DNA of 64,000 bases. It comes from Parasponia andersonii (lineage: Eukaryota > Streptophyta > Magnoliopsida > Rosales > Cannabaceae). This document shows, piece after piece, positions 48,946 through 61,103 of this stretch. The translations under genes were made by a program, and so were the position numbers. Positions within the stretch are counted from its first letter, which is position 1, and each line of letters opens with the position of its first letter. The notes beneath the pieces are model-generated. The model saw nothing but the letters and a program-made list of their open reading frames with translations. It was not told where the DNA came from and did not search any database. The DNA is taken from assembly GCA_002914805.1 (NCBI GenBank), contig JXTB01000330.1, forward strand, positions 335,618 to 399,617, written 5' to 3'.

Positions 48946-49235
48946 TAAATTGCAACTTGCTGTAAGTTTTGAAAAAAAAAAACATACACATGAGGAGCAC
49001 GTGGTGACATTTAAAAGGTATTTTGGAAATTTCAAGTATAAAATGAATAATTATAGAAAAAATTTCTCCAAATTTATAGCTCTAAGAACTCTGAAAAATA
49101 CAAATAATATATTTTTATTTCTCTTTAATTCCTTTTATTCAGTTTATTTTCATTTAAATACATTTTTAAATAATGTACTCCTCACATGTATTTTTGTTCA
49201 GAAATTTAACAACAAATTACAATTTAGATAGCTTA
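48946..49235. repeat. inverted-repeat element, first copy of a family
   Basis: The left arm contains CTATCTAAATTGCAACTTGC and ACACATGAGGAGCAC. The complement of the right arm (49155-49235) reads CTATCTAAATTGTAATTTG and ACATGTGAGGAGTAC. The interior is A/T-rich. It shares arm sequence with the element at 50685-51155. Outer edges may extend further. Confidence 0.6.
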
Positions 49236-50301
49236 AAAACCAGGTTACTTTAAATTAGAAAATTCAGGAACTTAGTTACTATTATTAAAACTTTTAAAAC
49301 AAAATTACCACAAATCGGATAGTTCAAGAATCTTTTGTATCGTAAACCCAATAAATTAATAAATTTGAGAAATTAGGGTTTGTATACTTTTAATTTTTTT
49401 TAATAAATTCATTTTTCTCCAAAAGGTCGAGCATATATATATATATATAGATATATATTTTACTTGTATATATACTATATGTACTAAGGTAGTGCATCAA
49501 ATTTTATATTTGATATATACACTAACATATCAGTCATCTTATTATAACAGTATTTAGAAAATAGATATTTACTTAAAATAGGCTCAAAATTTGATCATTT
49601 TGCACTAAAACCCAAATTAATTACCCATTTGTACTCTTATATAGACTTTAGTCCATTTCTTCTCCCACCCTTCTTTCTATCATGAAATGCTATTACTAAG
49701 TAACCCAAAGTATATTCAAGAACTCAAACACTTCCCTTCGTCTACCTCGCTTGCATTATTTTGGATTCATTTGGAATTGATTCCAAAGGTTATTTTTAAC
49801 TTTTAAAAACGGTTAGAAATAAAAATAAGAAGAGAGGGGCATTTAGTAATTTTTTTACTTTTGATGAGTAAATTTAAAAAGTTGCGTATAACTACTATTT
49901 TAAGCAGAATTTAAGAAGCTATATAAAAGTTATTTTTTAAAGCTATAAATAGTTTTAAATATTATTATATGATACACATAATTTATAGTTTACTAAAAAC
50001 TTAAATTTTTTTTTTGTTTTTAGAGTTAAATTTACCAAATATCTAGTCATTTTTTTCTCACAATTGTTTCTTACTCACATCACAACTATGATAGAGTTAC
50101 AACATAAATTCAACACAACAGGATAGGACCAAACTAATTCTTACTTATAGTACATCCATAAAATTATATATATTAAGTTTTTTTACTTACGGTCTAAGCA
50201 TCATATGAATTCGAGATTATTATTTTATAGATGATTAAGTTATAGTTCTTGAATGTTATCTCTGTATTGATGAGGTTACTCCAAAATGTGGGATTTAAAT
50301 G

Positions 50302-50541
50302 GTAAAAGAAACAATTATTTACCTTCAAATATGCTCAGTTGCACTCGAAAATGCAAGCAAAAATTGAGGAACTATATATGACAGATAAGGACATTTTGAT
50401 AGTATCAATGATTTTTTTTTTGTAAAAGAAACAATTATTTACCTTCAAATAGGGTCAGTTGCACTCGAAAATGCAAGCAAAAATTGAGGAACTATATATG
50501 ACAGATAAGGACTTTTTGATAGTATCAATGATTTTTTTTAA
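50302..50541. repeat. 120-bp tandem duplication
   Basis: Two head-to-tail units, 50302-50421 and 50422-50541, differ at only a few positions (for example TATGCTCAG versus TAGGGTCAG). Each starts GTAAAAGAAACAATTATTTA and ends in a T run. The near identity points to a recent event. Confidence 0.92.
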
Positions 50542-50684
50542 AAAAAAAAATATTTTTAAGTAAATAATTAAGCGTTAGTTTTCTATTTAGTGTGAAATTC
50601 TAAAAAAATAATTAGGTTATCAAAACTGACAAAGCATTTGAGTTATTGTGGTACTCATTTTCTTTTTCCCTTTTCTTAAGTGGT

Positions 50685-51155
50685 TTGTGGCACAAATGAT
50701 CAATAAACTAATCCAATTTGAAATAATTTAGTCATCAAAATTCTAATTATAATAATGAAGTTCTCAAACTTTCAAACTTGAAACAATTTGGTCATTACAT
50801 TCTCTTAATTGTAATTTATTGTTAAATTTCTTATAAAAAAATACATGTAAAAAGCACATAATAACACCCGAAAAACATAATTAAGGAAAAATAAACTAAA
50901 TAAAAATATTCACAGAGAAAAAGAAATATTATTTACATTTTTTAGGAATATTAGATTTGCAAATTTGGAGAAAGTTTTTAGTTATTGTTCATTTTTTTTG
51001 CTCGAACTTCCCAAATTATTTATTAAGTATACTTTTAAATGCTATCATGTGCTTTTCGCATATATTTTTTTTGTAAAAATTTAACACCAAATTACAATTC
51101 AAATAATTCAATGACTAAATTATTTTAAATCAAAAAAAGCATAATTGCCACAACA
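50685..51155. repeat. inverted-repeat element, second copy of the family
   Basis: The left end reads TTTGTGGCACAAATGATC; the complement of the right end reads TTGTTGTGGCAATTATGC. Deeper in the arms TTGTAATTTATTGTTAAATT (left, from 50808) matches TTGTAATTTGGTGTTAAATT (right complement), followed by AAAAGCACAT in both. No coding sequence. It is probably a non-autonomous DNA transposon. Confidence 0.65.
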
Positions 51156-52079
51156 AAAACTTTGATAATAAAATAAAGATTACATATATATATGCCTCAT
51201 CTTTACATAAAAGCACCCATTTGACAAGTAAAATGACTAAAATAGACCATTTAAGAAAGAAAAAATAAATAAATGCATCCCATCTTTACCTTCTCGCTCT
51301 TTTTCAATTTTTCAAGGTTGTTATCATTCTAATTTTCCTTCCATCTTTTGCTTCCTTTTTTTTTTTTTTTTGCCCTTTTCTCTTGCATCATTTTTTCTTT
51401 AAATATACAAATATTTATTTTCCATCAAAATTAAAATTCTATTTATGAATGTAGCATTATGTGTATTTATACATATATTCAATCCCATATAGTATCTTCT
51501 TTTTTTGAACTTGAATTGCATTTATACTTAATAATAATTGTACAACCTACATTTATATTTATGGTTTTTCAAAAAAAAAAAAATCAAGTAGTTTGGATTT
51601 CATTTTCGTTTTTTTTAATTATTTGTTTTCGTCATACTTTTTTGATTCAATATGTTTATCATAAGATTAGAAATTGCCAATTCATTTTAGTTAATTGATT
51701 TGTAATGAAGAAAGTTTCCTTTTATATGGTATTTGAGGTCCTTTTAACGTGCCTAAAGCTTGTCTAGATTTATAGCTTTGTTTATTACAGAGGTATCTTG
51801 AAATTAGTATGGGGTGGAAATTGCCCGAAGATATGGATTCCATTTGTACCCTTAACCCTTTTTCTTAAGAATAATTCTAGGAGTAAATAAATCATAAAGA
51901 AAGAAACTCTTTATCATTTTTATTATATTTATTATTTTTAAAGAAATTCATCGCATGCCAAAAGTGTTCCATATTATAACAAATAAATAAAACAAAAACA
52001 CCCATCTTTTTCCTTTTCTGCCCGCAGCTTACTTAGATACTAGTCTAGATTTCACTTCACATTGATCACAGATCAAAAG

Positions 52080-52495
52080 CATAGCTCTCTCTCTCAAACT
52101 GCAATTCGAAGCCAAAATTCGTCTCTTTTGGTTCTTTCAGTAACCCTCAGAACCCAACCTCCACTTTCTCTCAAAGGCCAAACTCACAGATCTGAGTCCT
52201 TAAATCCTCAGTTTCATGAATAACCGAACCATAACTGCCTGCTCTTTTGCAGCAAAATTTAATGCCCATTTATGAATGAGCAAGGGTTTTGGGCTGCTTT
52301 TACTCTTGTTTCAGTAGAAAAAAAAATGGGCTTTTCGTCTTTGTAAGAGAACTCTTTCCTTTTCTTTTTATGCATTGATTTCTCAAGTGGGTTTGTCGAA
52401 ATTTTCTAAGCTAACTTGAGATTTTCAGTGAAAGAGACAAGTGGGTTCTTATTTATATATACATATCGATTATATAGATTATAGAATTGAAGAAG
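52080..52495 (+). promoter_or_regulatory. 5' leader of the BAP31-like gene
   Basis: CT-rich sequence (GCTCTCTCTCTCAAACTGC near 52085) marks a probable transcription start area. A short leader intron is plausible at 52343-52428 (donor TTT|GTAAGA, acceptor GATTTTCAG|TGAAAG, 86 bp, with a CTAACT branch-like motif just upstream of the acceptor). The start codon follows at 52496. Confidence 0.5.
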
Positions 52496-54767
52496 ATGAT
52501 TCAGTTGCTGTTCTTGGTTCTGTTTGCTGAGGGTGTTGTGGCATTCCTTCTATTGGTAAAGATTGGGCCATTGAGGGAGCTTGTGATTAAGAGTCTGGAT
52601 CAGCTCAAAATGAAAAGGGGCACTGTATTAACCATTGCTGGCACTATGTTTGCCATTTTCATGTCAAGCTTTTTTAGCATTGTTAAGATTCAGAACAGAG
52701 GTGCAAAACTAGGTTCCATGTCACCCATGGATCAGGTTCTGTGGAGGACACACTTGCTTGAGGCTTCACTTATGGGTATGCGTTTTCCTCTTCTTTATCG
52801 TTTCGATATCCATACATTATTTCAATTCAGTGTTTAGAGTTTGCTTCTCATTTTTTTTTTAATCTAATTAAGATTTTCATACTTGTGGAACACTGAAACT
52901 AGAACTCTTGAGGAATTTAATAAAAATGGGGAACCGGGTTTTGAGAAGTTTTTGTTTTTTATTGTTTGACGACTTCTGAAAATGGGAAATTGACTATTTT
53001 GGTTCATACACCTGTGCAAGTTGACTTAATGAAGCATTAAAAGATGTTATAAGAGTTTTATTGAGCTGTTTAAGAACGCTTTGATATGTGGATATGAACT
53101 GATAAAAATGAATCTGGAATTCAATTGAAATTCTACGCTTTCTTTTTTCCTTTTTGGATGGTTTGGGTGGAAGAAGAGGTGAGGGGAGTATTCATTACAT
53201 GTTGCTGATCATGTAAATTAGCTTTTACAACTTGGCAGGCAAAACCATGCGTAGTTGATAATCTTCTTAGCTTTCCAGTATGAAAAATAGGACATTATAT
53301 TGTAGAACTAAAAAAGAAATGAACAGAAGACCGAAAACAATGATTTAAGTTGTTGTGTATGTTTGAAAGGAATATTCTCGTTTGTTGGCATATCAATTTA
53401 CCAATATGATCCAATCGGTGCTTGTTGTCTAAAAGATTTTTGAAAGAATGCCGCTGAAAATTTGTACTAGGTTGTATATTGATTTGAAGGCTTACTTATT
53501 TCTGCTGTTTATTTTCATAGATAGATTGTTTATGATGATAGACAAGGGGAATATTATCATTATTTTTTTTTCGTATTTTTTGAGCTCAGCACATGATGAA
53601 GAAAATGTCCCATTTATCGACTCCCTGCTTAGCGCATGTGAAGCATGTTGGCTAGTCAATTGACAACATTAATTAAAAATTTCCACCTTCCTTGTTGAAA
53701 AAACGAATAGTAGCGAAGTGAATGGCATTTCACAACATTTTGACTGAAGGGTTTAGATGTTTACCAGCTGAGAGCTTGGTTGGTCTTCTTAAGTGTTTCA
53801 CTTTTTATGTGCAAATGTAATGCTGAAGATTGTTGTCTGACACAATCATGTGAAATTTGGAACTGGCAAGGCAACTGTAGGAGATTTTTCTTATTTGGAT
53901 GAAATGTTGTTGCATTTTGTTTTAGTTTCTGCCCAATGATAGTTGGCTCTTTTCAAAAGAATGAACATCCATGTCAATGACTGAATACTAATCATCATCC
54001 TATTAAAGCTGGCTAATGCAGTGCATTTTATCTACTATGAATACTTTGACAATAGTAAACCTTGGTTATAACTCTATTTTATAGGTACAGTAAAATCCTT
54101 GTTTCTATATTTCAGCATTTGCTTATTGCATTTCCAAGTTATCTATTGTCAGCTTATCAAAAGGACAACATTTAAGTTGATATTTCGATTTCCTTGATCA
54201 TATAAGCCTAGTGCTTTGTATGGTGGTGTTTATATATTATGATTCGCTAATGGAAAACGGTCAAGGGTTATTAAGCCAGTTGCTATGGGCACGTGTATGT
54301 GTATTTTGATACAAAGTTTGTAAGACCTGTTTTCAATTGTACCGGTCTTTTTTTTTTTTCTTTTTTCAATCCTGAAGGCCGAGCTTGTACTTGCAGGTTT
54401 TACCTTATTTCTTGGCTTCATTATCGATCGTATGCACCATTATCTTCAAAAGCTCATTGGATTAAGAAGTAGGTCGGGAGCTTCAAAGGAGGAACTTGAG
54501 AGGCTTCAGAAAGAGAAGACACAACTTAAAGAGAAGGAAGAGAACCATTCCAAGGAAGTAAAGTTGTTGAAAGATGAAATTTCGACATTATCGGAAAGTT
54601 TGAAAAAGCTCAAGGTTGAATCTGAAGAGAAGGATAAAAGGGTTGAAACTGCTGAAGCTCATGTTACTGCCCTCCAGAAACAGGCAGCGGATCTATTACT
54701 CGAATATGACCGTCTCTTAGAAGACAACCAAAATCTTCAGAATCAAGCTCTAGGATACAAGAGCTGA
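52496..54767 (+). CDS. BAP31-like ER membrane protein
   Basis: Two exons, 52496-52775 and 54397-54767, give 216 aa, the usual size for plant BAP31 homologues. Donor ATGG|GTATGC and acceptor CTTGCAG|GTTTTA join within Gly94 (LEASLMG-FTLFLGF). B-cell receptor-associated protein 31 relatives sit in the endoplasmic reticulum membrane and help in export or quality control of membrane proteins. Three membrane segments are visible: about residues 3-21 (LLFLVLFAEGVVAFLLLV), 43-63 (TVLTIAGTMFAIFMSSFFSI) and 92-110 (around the splice). The motif KIQNR and the segment SPMDQVLWRTHLLEASLMG are typical. Residues about 118-205 form a charged cytosolic coiled coil (EELERLQKEKTQLKEKEE to YDRLLEDNQNLQNQ). The protein ends LGYKS, without a KKxx signal. 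A TTG codon three codons upstream is not the start; the ATG at 52496 gives the family-typical MIQLLF. Confidence 0.93.
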
Positions 54768-55388
54768 CCAAAGTTTCTCAAGAGAGCCACAACTGATGTA
54801 TCGAGAATCGTTTTGGTCCCTGGTCTACTTTTAAACCATCTCTTGCCAATGATGGTCAAGTACTTGCTCGGTGTGAAAATTTTGTAATTCTGATGAATGT
54901 AGAATTTCTCAGGTTGTGAATCTTTGCATGGTTCTACTGATTGAATTGCATGGTCCTGAGAATAGCATGTTTCTTTCTGTTTTAGTTTTTTAAAGGAGTG
55001 TTCTAACGTGGCTTTTTTTTTGGAAAAAAAAAAAAAAACTAGTAAGATACTTACTTCTAAAGGAGATTGGGATATTGATTTTCGTGACGATTTTTCATGA
55101 CCATATTATGAATATTCTAATTTTGCAGTCCAACTAATGGGTTTTCAGGTACTGAATGTTCTGAAATTAATGTGTCATGTTTGTTGACATAGTTCCATAA
55201 CATTAATACCTTCGATTTTCACTTTTTTTTTAAAACCCTGTATTTTATAAACTATAATACGAACTTTGAATTTGATTTTTATTTGAAATTTTCTTGTTTA
55301 TTTGTGTTCTATCTCTTGTAAAAAAGAAAAATGATAATAATAATATTATAGTAGTAACAATAAATAATATCGGTAAAAGGGAAAAATG

Positions 55389-55395
55389 AAAAAAA
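55389..55395 (-). terminator. Pol III terminator of the tRNA-Lys gene
   Basis: Seven T residues on the minus strand start four bases after the tRNA 3' end, the normal RNA polymerase III stop signal. Confidence 0.8.
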
Positions 55396-55398
55396 TAA

Positions 55399-55471
55399 CG
55401 CCGTCTGTGGGAATCGAACCCACGACCACACGGTTAAAAGCCGTGCGCTCTACCGGCTGAGCTAAGACGGC
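55399..55471 (-). tRNA. trnK-UUU: tRNA-Lys (anticodon UUU)
   Basis: A complete cloverleaf of 73 nt on the minus strand. The acceptor stem GCCGTCT pairs with AGACGGC with discriminator G. The D arm holds the A box TAGCTCAGCCGGTAGAGC. The anticodon stem CACGG/CCGTG has loop CTTTTAA, anticodon TTT. The T arm GTGGG-TTCGATT-CCCAC is the B box. There is no intron and CCA is not encoded. The sequence is of eukaryotic nuclear type. A run of seven T follows on the transcribed strand. Confidence 0.97.
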
Positions 55472-56193
55472 TAAATTATACTCTAAAATTATAGCATATA
55501 ACTAAAAGGCTTGACAACTTTTTTAATAGTTTTACTAAGACAATTTATGTGTTTTTACAATGGCGGTTCTGATAGAAAACAGCTCCGTAAAGGGGCATGG
55601 CAAGTTTTTGTAAAAAAAAAAATATACATAGAAAGAAACCTTTTGTATAAACTCGGTAAGCGAGAGAGAGAGAGAGAATTGTTCTCATAATCCAATATTC
55701 CAATGGAATGATAATTAGTATTCCCAAAGCTTGTCATGATATTTGTCTCCTCTTTGAGTCTATTATAATATTATTTCTCAATTAGTTTGTAATTGCTGAG
55801 AGTTTCTCAAGTAAAGATACTGATTTCCACATTCAGTTTCACTAGTTTTAAAACCTATTAATAAATAAAATTAAGCATGTCCCTCCACAAATAAATAAAA
55901 TAATAGACAGTAATAAGTTTCTCTATTTTGGTTTAGATTTATTTATTTATTATCATTATTTTTTTTTACAATAATGTCTGATGTCTCACTGATATTTTAG
56001 AAAAAACACAATAAAAAAGAAAGAAAAAGGGAACTAGGAATCAGAACGAAATTGACTGCCAATATCCCATCATCCCATTTTATCTATAAAATTTTAAGTA
56101 ATGGTATTTGAGGACTAAAAATATCTTCTTTTCTATTTATATATTTTTGCCGCCTTTCAATCAAAGAAGGGCATATAATTATATACTTGTTGC

Positions 56194-56194
56194 N
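56194..56194. other. ambiguous base (N)
   Basis: A single N in AT-rich non-coding sequence. Confidence 0.99.
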
Positions 56195-56689
56195 TTATTG
56201 CTAAAATTAATTAAAAAGTTTATTCAGTATTAATTTTCAATTCTTATAATATTATTTTATAAAATCTAAAATTACAAAATACTTAAATTTAAAAGATATT
56301 TTTTTTAGCGATTCATCCGTATCTATCCATATCTATAGAATTAATAGCTTCACTAATTTGCTTTTTATTTTTTTGGGAGTTATATTCACGTGTCACAAAT
56401 ATCCAAATGAACAATCTTCTCTTTCATTTGAAAGTGCAAGAGTCGAGACAAAGTATATAAAATGAGGGAAAGAAGATAAGAGGAAAGAGATACCTGAGAA
56501 TGATGGAGGTGGACGACTGTGTCTACCGGATCTGTGGACGATGAAACCGTGGCAGTAAGAGCTGAGGAGGATGACAGGAGGCTCAGGCAGCCAGAGCTGA
56601 GAACAATGGGAGGTCAGGGGAGGACGATCAAACTATGGAACGAAGTGAGAGCGAGATCGTGCAAAAAAAGATCTCTTATTTCAATATTT

Positions 56690-56850
56690 TTTTGAGAACA
56701 AATGAAAACAATTTTTAGGTGTTCTCGGTTATTCCTGTTTTTGTAACCCAACTTTTAAAAATTGTTTCTTAGAAACAAAGCCAAAACACCCATGTTTTTG
56801 TTTTGAGAACAGTTTTATGTTTTGTTTTTTAGTGTTGAAGCCAAACAGGC
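56690..56850. repeat. fragment of a GTTTTC-rich MITE-like repeat
   Basis: It contains TTTGAGAACA, AAACACCCATGTTTTTGTTTT, a GAGAACAG block and GAAGCCAAACAGGC. The same words recur in the element at 59909-60671 (ACACCCATTGTTTTCTG, GAGAACAGTTTT, GCCAAACATG). The ends are not defined. Confidence 0.5.
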
Positions 56851-59338
56851 TTGCTCCTGTTTTTTCAGACGACTTTACTCGATCCTTACTTTTTATTAGA
56901 TATTAAATAAATAACGATCAAGTAAAAGACCACTCTCTTTTTGTCGCTCGACTTCGTCCCTGACCTGAGACTGCTTTTCGCCTTTTCAGTTTTCTCACAT
57001 TCAATCCACTGAAATCACTAATATCCACAAGAGAAAAAGAAAACTTATAAAAGAAAAAGAAAAAGAAAAAGAAAAAGAAACAAATCCAAAGACAGCGACA
57101 AAATACGGACTCCATGAAAGAGAATAAACAATGTGTCCTTGGAAGCAAGCCAAAAAAAATAAAAAAAAATTAGAAAAGGGATCTTACTACTTGAGGCTTC
57201 GATATATGAAAAGCCTTATTAAATTAATTTCATAGTGATAAAATTACTGCATTTGAAGATGCAGATCTGAGGCTGTGTTGGTAAAAAAAAAAAAAAAAAA
57301 CTTCACAACATTCTCCTTTGATTTATTAGTCTTCTAATTAAATATTTAAATATCGTGGTGACATTTTATGCAAATTTAAAGCAAATTACGACATAGGAAA
57401 TGTGATAATATTTAAGTAGGTGAATGAGTTTCACTGGGCTGAAGTGGACCAGTTGCTACCAAACAACAGTGGACGCCGATGATGCCGGAATTAGAAGCGA
57501 AGCAGACCTAGAATTTTGTAGGGTTTTTTTTTTTTCTTCTTCTTAACAATTTCTTTTTCGGTCTGACATATAAGAGTTATTATTCAAATGTTGAAAGCGA
57601 GAAAATGTTTTCCTTTTAAAAAAAAAAAAAGTTGTCTCCAAATCAGTGATGAAATCAAGGGAAAAAAAAATTGAGAATGGCAGGATATGTAATTACAAAA
57701 AGTTCTCTTTCAAGTATTTTTTTTTAAATACTAAATTAGCTCTTTTATTTATTTATGTGATATATATGTAATATTTCACACCTCTATACTAGGACACTAA
57801 ATACTGATGGGTTCCACTACCTTATATTATTATCTATATATTACTAGCATCATTGAAGCGTTTCCTTTATTTTCAATGCATCGTTATAATTCAGAGAAAA
57901 AAGAAAGTATCACTAATATTAATGGAAATGTATAATTGAGTTAATTGACTATTTTATTGTTTTATAAAGTGATATTTTTTTCTTAAAGAGTACCAGATCT
58001 TTTAAATTTCTTGCAAAAATATTTTATATTTTTATCTCCGCCATCTATTTTTCTCAAGGTTTTGGATTTCTTTAAATAGCCCATTATAGGGTTTTCAGGA
58101 GCCGATTTGTTTGTGGGTATATATTTTCTTTTTCTTTTTATTATTTCTAAATTCTAATCGTGTTTGCATTTTCAGTTATGTTGCTAAGATTGTAGATATG
58201 GTTAATTTGAACAAGCTTCCAATTAAGTAAGGAATTTGAAAGTATCAATTGAACTACACTATTTATTATTTTAATAAGTTTTTTATTGAAATTTTTTGAA
58301 AGAGATCAAATAGTTTCTTAATGTTTTTGCAGATGCTGGTTGCATCAGGTATGCTTTTGTAGTTAGAATTAACTTCTCCACAGCTACTGCATTTTAGAAA
58401 ATTAATATGGATGCTTTTTTTATTTATCTATATTATAAGTTGCTAATCATAGAAATAGCAAGGTATTAGACTGATTGATACATGATTATGTTTGCAATGG
58501 GAGATGAAAGGGGTTGAAATTCAATTGTTTCTTTATAAATAAAATGTAGATATTAGTTATGCTCTTAATAAAAAAGGATAGGTAGTTTTTAACATTGTAC
58601 TCTTGGAAATATAGGAGATGAAAATGATAATTACTGGAAAGTTTTATAAGTATTAGTCTTTTGCCTTTCTTGTAATTTATTATTTTTATTCTCGTCATTA
58701 TTGTTTATTGTTTTTTTAGATGAGTTATAATATGAAGAGTGAATGTGAGGCTATAAATGCACTTTCTTGGCTAGACTCTTGTGTTTTGACCAAAGTCAAT
58801 TTGATTTACATATAAAAGGAGGGGGTAGGAATAAATTATTTATGTGTTGATAGCTTTTGTATTAATTTAAAACAACCCAAGGGGATGCTCGATTTGGTCC
58901 TTAGCAAAATAATTGTAATGCACAATAAAGAAATTTTGGAAACGAAGTTTTTAGCCTATTAGTAGTATTGCTATATAAATATTGAACACATAGTAAATTT
59001 GAAATTTTTAATTTCCTAACAAAACAAACCACAATTTTAAAAGGAGAAAAAAAATGAGAAGCAAGCAGTACCTTGCGCACGTAGCCAAAGCTAGTATATA
59101 TAATCCAGTAGGTATTTTTTTTTTTTACCTATGCGCATAGGTATCAATTTTGGCCAATAAAAATTTAGCATGCACATTTTTTTATTGTAAAAAATAAGAG
59201 AGAGAAAGAGCATTAATGATGCACATCTTTTCATGCACTTTATTATAAAAAAAGGAAAACTAAAAAAGGAAAAAACAACAAATAAAAAAAAAAATACGTA
59301 TACATATGTAAATAAAAAAAAAACCAATTATATAGTGA

Positions 59339-59341
<3 letters not shown>

Positions 59342-59386
<45 letters not shown>
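59342..59386. repeat. AT dinucleotide microsatellite
   Basis: An uninterrupted alternating A/T run of about 45 bp, likely polymorphic. Confidence 0.95.
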
Positions 59387-59388
<2 letters not shown>

Positions 59389-59908
59389 GATTTCTAATTC
59401 AATAAGTATTTTTTTTTAAGGATTAGATCATTATTTAACATATTATCATAAATTAAGTAATTAAAAAAATAATAAAAAGAAACTTTAATTATATAATAAT
59501 TTTCTCTTTTTATCTTTTATTAACGTACGAAAAAGGAATGCTTCATGGGAGTGTAGCGGGTGTCCCTCCACCTACTTTCTTTTTTCTATTGTTTTTTTAT
59601 TAATTTTTTCAATTGTTTTTATTAATTGGTATTTAATGCTTTATTTTAACTGTCAAATTTTATAATTTCCAATTAGATATTTTCTTTTGTAGAAAAAAGA
59701 GTACTAGTGTACCTGATACTCTTCTCAAAGAATACGTGTTATCAAGTTGTCAAAAGAATTTAGCGCATTTACAGTTAGAGGGAGAAAAATGTCATTTTCA
59801 TTAGAGTACGTATGTTAATAATCTCTTTAAGAATGTGCTATGTGATTGGTTATAAAACAAAAGAAAAAGGCTTTTTTCAAGAGAAAACAAAAACGAGAAG
59901 GAGAAATT

Positions 59909-60671
59909 TTGGCATCACGACTAAAAAACAGTTTTTTGTTTTTAAAAATAAAAAATTGTTTTCCGAGAACATTTAGCATTGTTCTCTGAGAACAGTTTTT
60001 AAAAGCAGAGTTAAAGAAAACAGAAAATTTAGAGAACAACAAAATGTTGTTTTCAAAGTGTTTTCTTAATTTTTTCTTCTTCTGAAAAAAAAAATAAAAA
60101 TTCTTTCATATGACTTTCATATACATATTTTTTTGTAACTTTCTCTTTCATCACATTCTCTAACCACTCTCTCTCTCCTTACTCTTTCTCATCACTTTCT
60201 CTCTCATCACTTTCTCTCTCTTCATTCTCTCGATCCTCATTCTCTATCATCATTTTCTCTCTCATCACTTTCTCTCGCCTTATTTTATTTCATCACTTTT
60301 TCTCTCATCATTTTCTATCCCTTCATTTTTTTTTATTACATTAGTTCTCCTTATTCTTTATTACTATTTTGTTTTTTATAACTTTTTTTATCTTTATTTT
60401 TTATCCCCATGCATTCTTATCACTTTCTCTCTTCTTATTCTCTTACTTGAATTTATTTCTGGTCACTCTCTCTTGACTTTTCCTCTCTAATATTTTTTGT
60501 AATACAAATATAATTTTTTATATTCATATAATTTTTTTTCTTAAAAATTATTTGTAGAAAATATTTGCCAAACACCCATTGTTTTCTGAAAACATTATAA
60601 AACAGTTTTTGTTCTTATTTCTGAAAATACAACTCTGAAAACAGAAAACAAAAGATAAGATGATGCCAAAC
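59909..60671. repeat. MITE-like inverted-repeat element with TC-rich interior
   Basis: The left end TTTGGCATCACG and the complement of the right end TTTGGCATCATC form terminal inverted repeats. Both arms are rich in GTTTTC/GAAAAC words (CTGAGAACAG, CTGAAAACA). The interior at about 60135-60345 is an imperfect repeat of a 17-bp unit, TCTCTCATCACTTTCTC-like. Sequence of about 55 bp with ATGATTGGTTATAAAAC-type core lies on both outer sides (about 59828-59886 and 60782-60840) in direct orientation. The class of transposon is unclear. Confidence 0.55.
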
Positions 60672-61086
60672 ATGAACTTAGTTATTCACTGCTTATTTAT
60701 TCATTAAAAAATATTTATTTATTGAAAAGAGATGTGTTTTTTTTTTCGGAAAGGTTAAAAAAGAGATGTGTTATTCTACTAAGAATATGTGTTATTATAT
60801 GATTGGTTATAAAACTATTTTCAAGAGGGAAAAAAGGCTATTCTCTTTTTTCAAACGCTTACAAGGATAACTCCAAAAAATATAAAAATATATAAATAAA
60901 AAAAAATCTCCTAAATAAAAAGTCTTATCAAAACATACGTATTCAATTAATATCACTTTGCAACCTGTGATACCATTTTGCGGTTAAAGTTCATTACACT
61001 CTTTGTTCCTAAATTTGTTTTGATCATCTATCAACTTTACAATATTAATTTGTGCTTTAAAAAAAATGTTGCCTTTGTTTTTCCAA

Positions 61087-61103
61087 CCCCCCCCCCCCCC
61101 CCC
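61087..61103. repeat. C17 homopolymer
   Basis: Seventeen consecutive C in AT-rich intergenic DNA. Its true length may be affected by sequencing error. Confidence 0.9.

Larger units (their letters stand above)
45560..52050. other. gene-poor AT-rich region
   Basis: No protein-coding gene is recognised. It holds three inverted-repeat elements (47019-47665, 48946-49235, 50685-51155) and a 120-bp tandem duplication (50302-50541). A purine-rich GAGAG/GAGGGCAACG segment lies at about 47890-48110, and a TA microsatellite at 49432-49466. Homopolymer A and T runs are frequent. The short frame at 48068-48292 runs from the purine-rich stretch into a T-rich tract and is probably chance. Confidence 0.5.

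Noticed and set aside
52487-52495. Upstream TTG as the BAP31-like start
   Set aside because: The ATG at 52496 gives the family-typical MIQLLF start; TTG initiation has no support in a plant nuclear gene.
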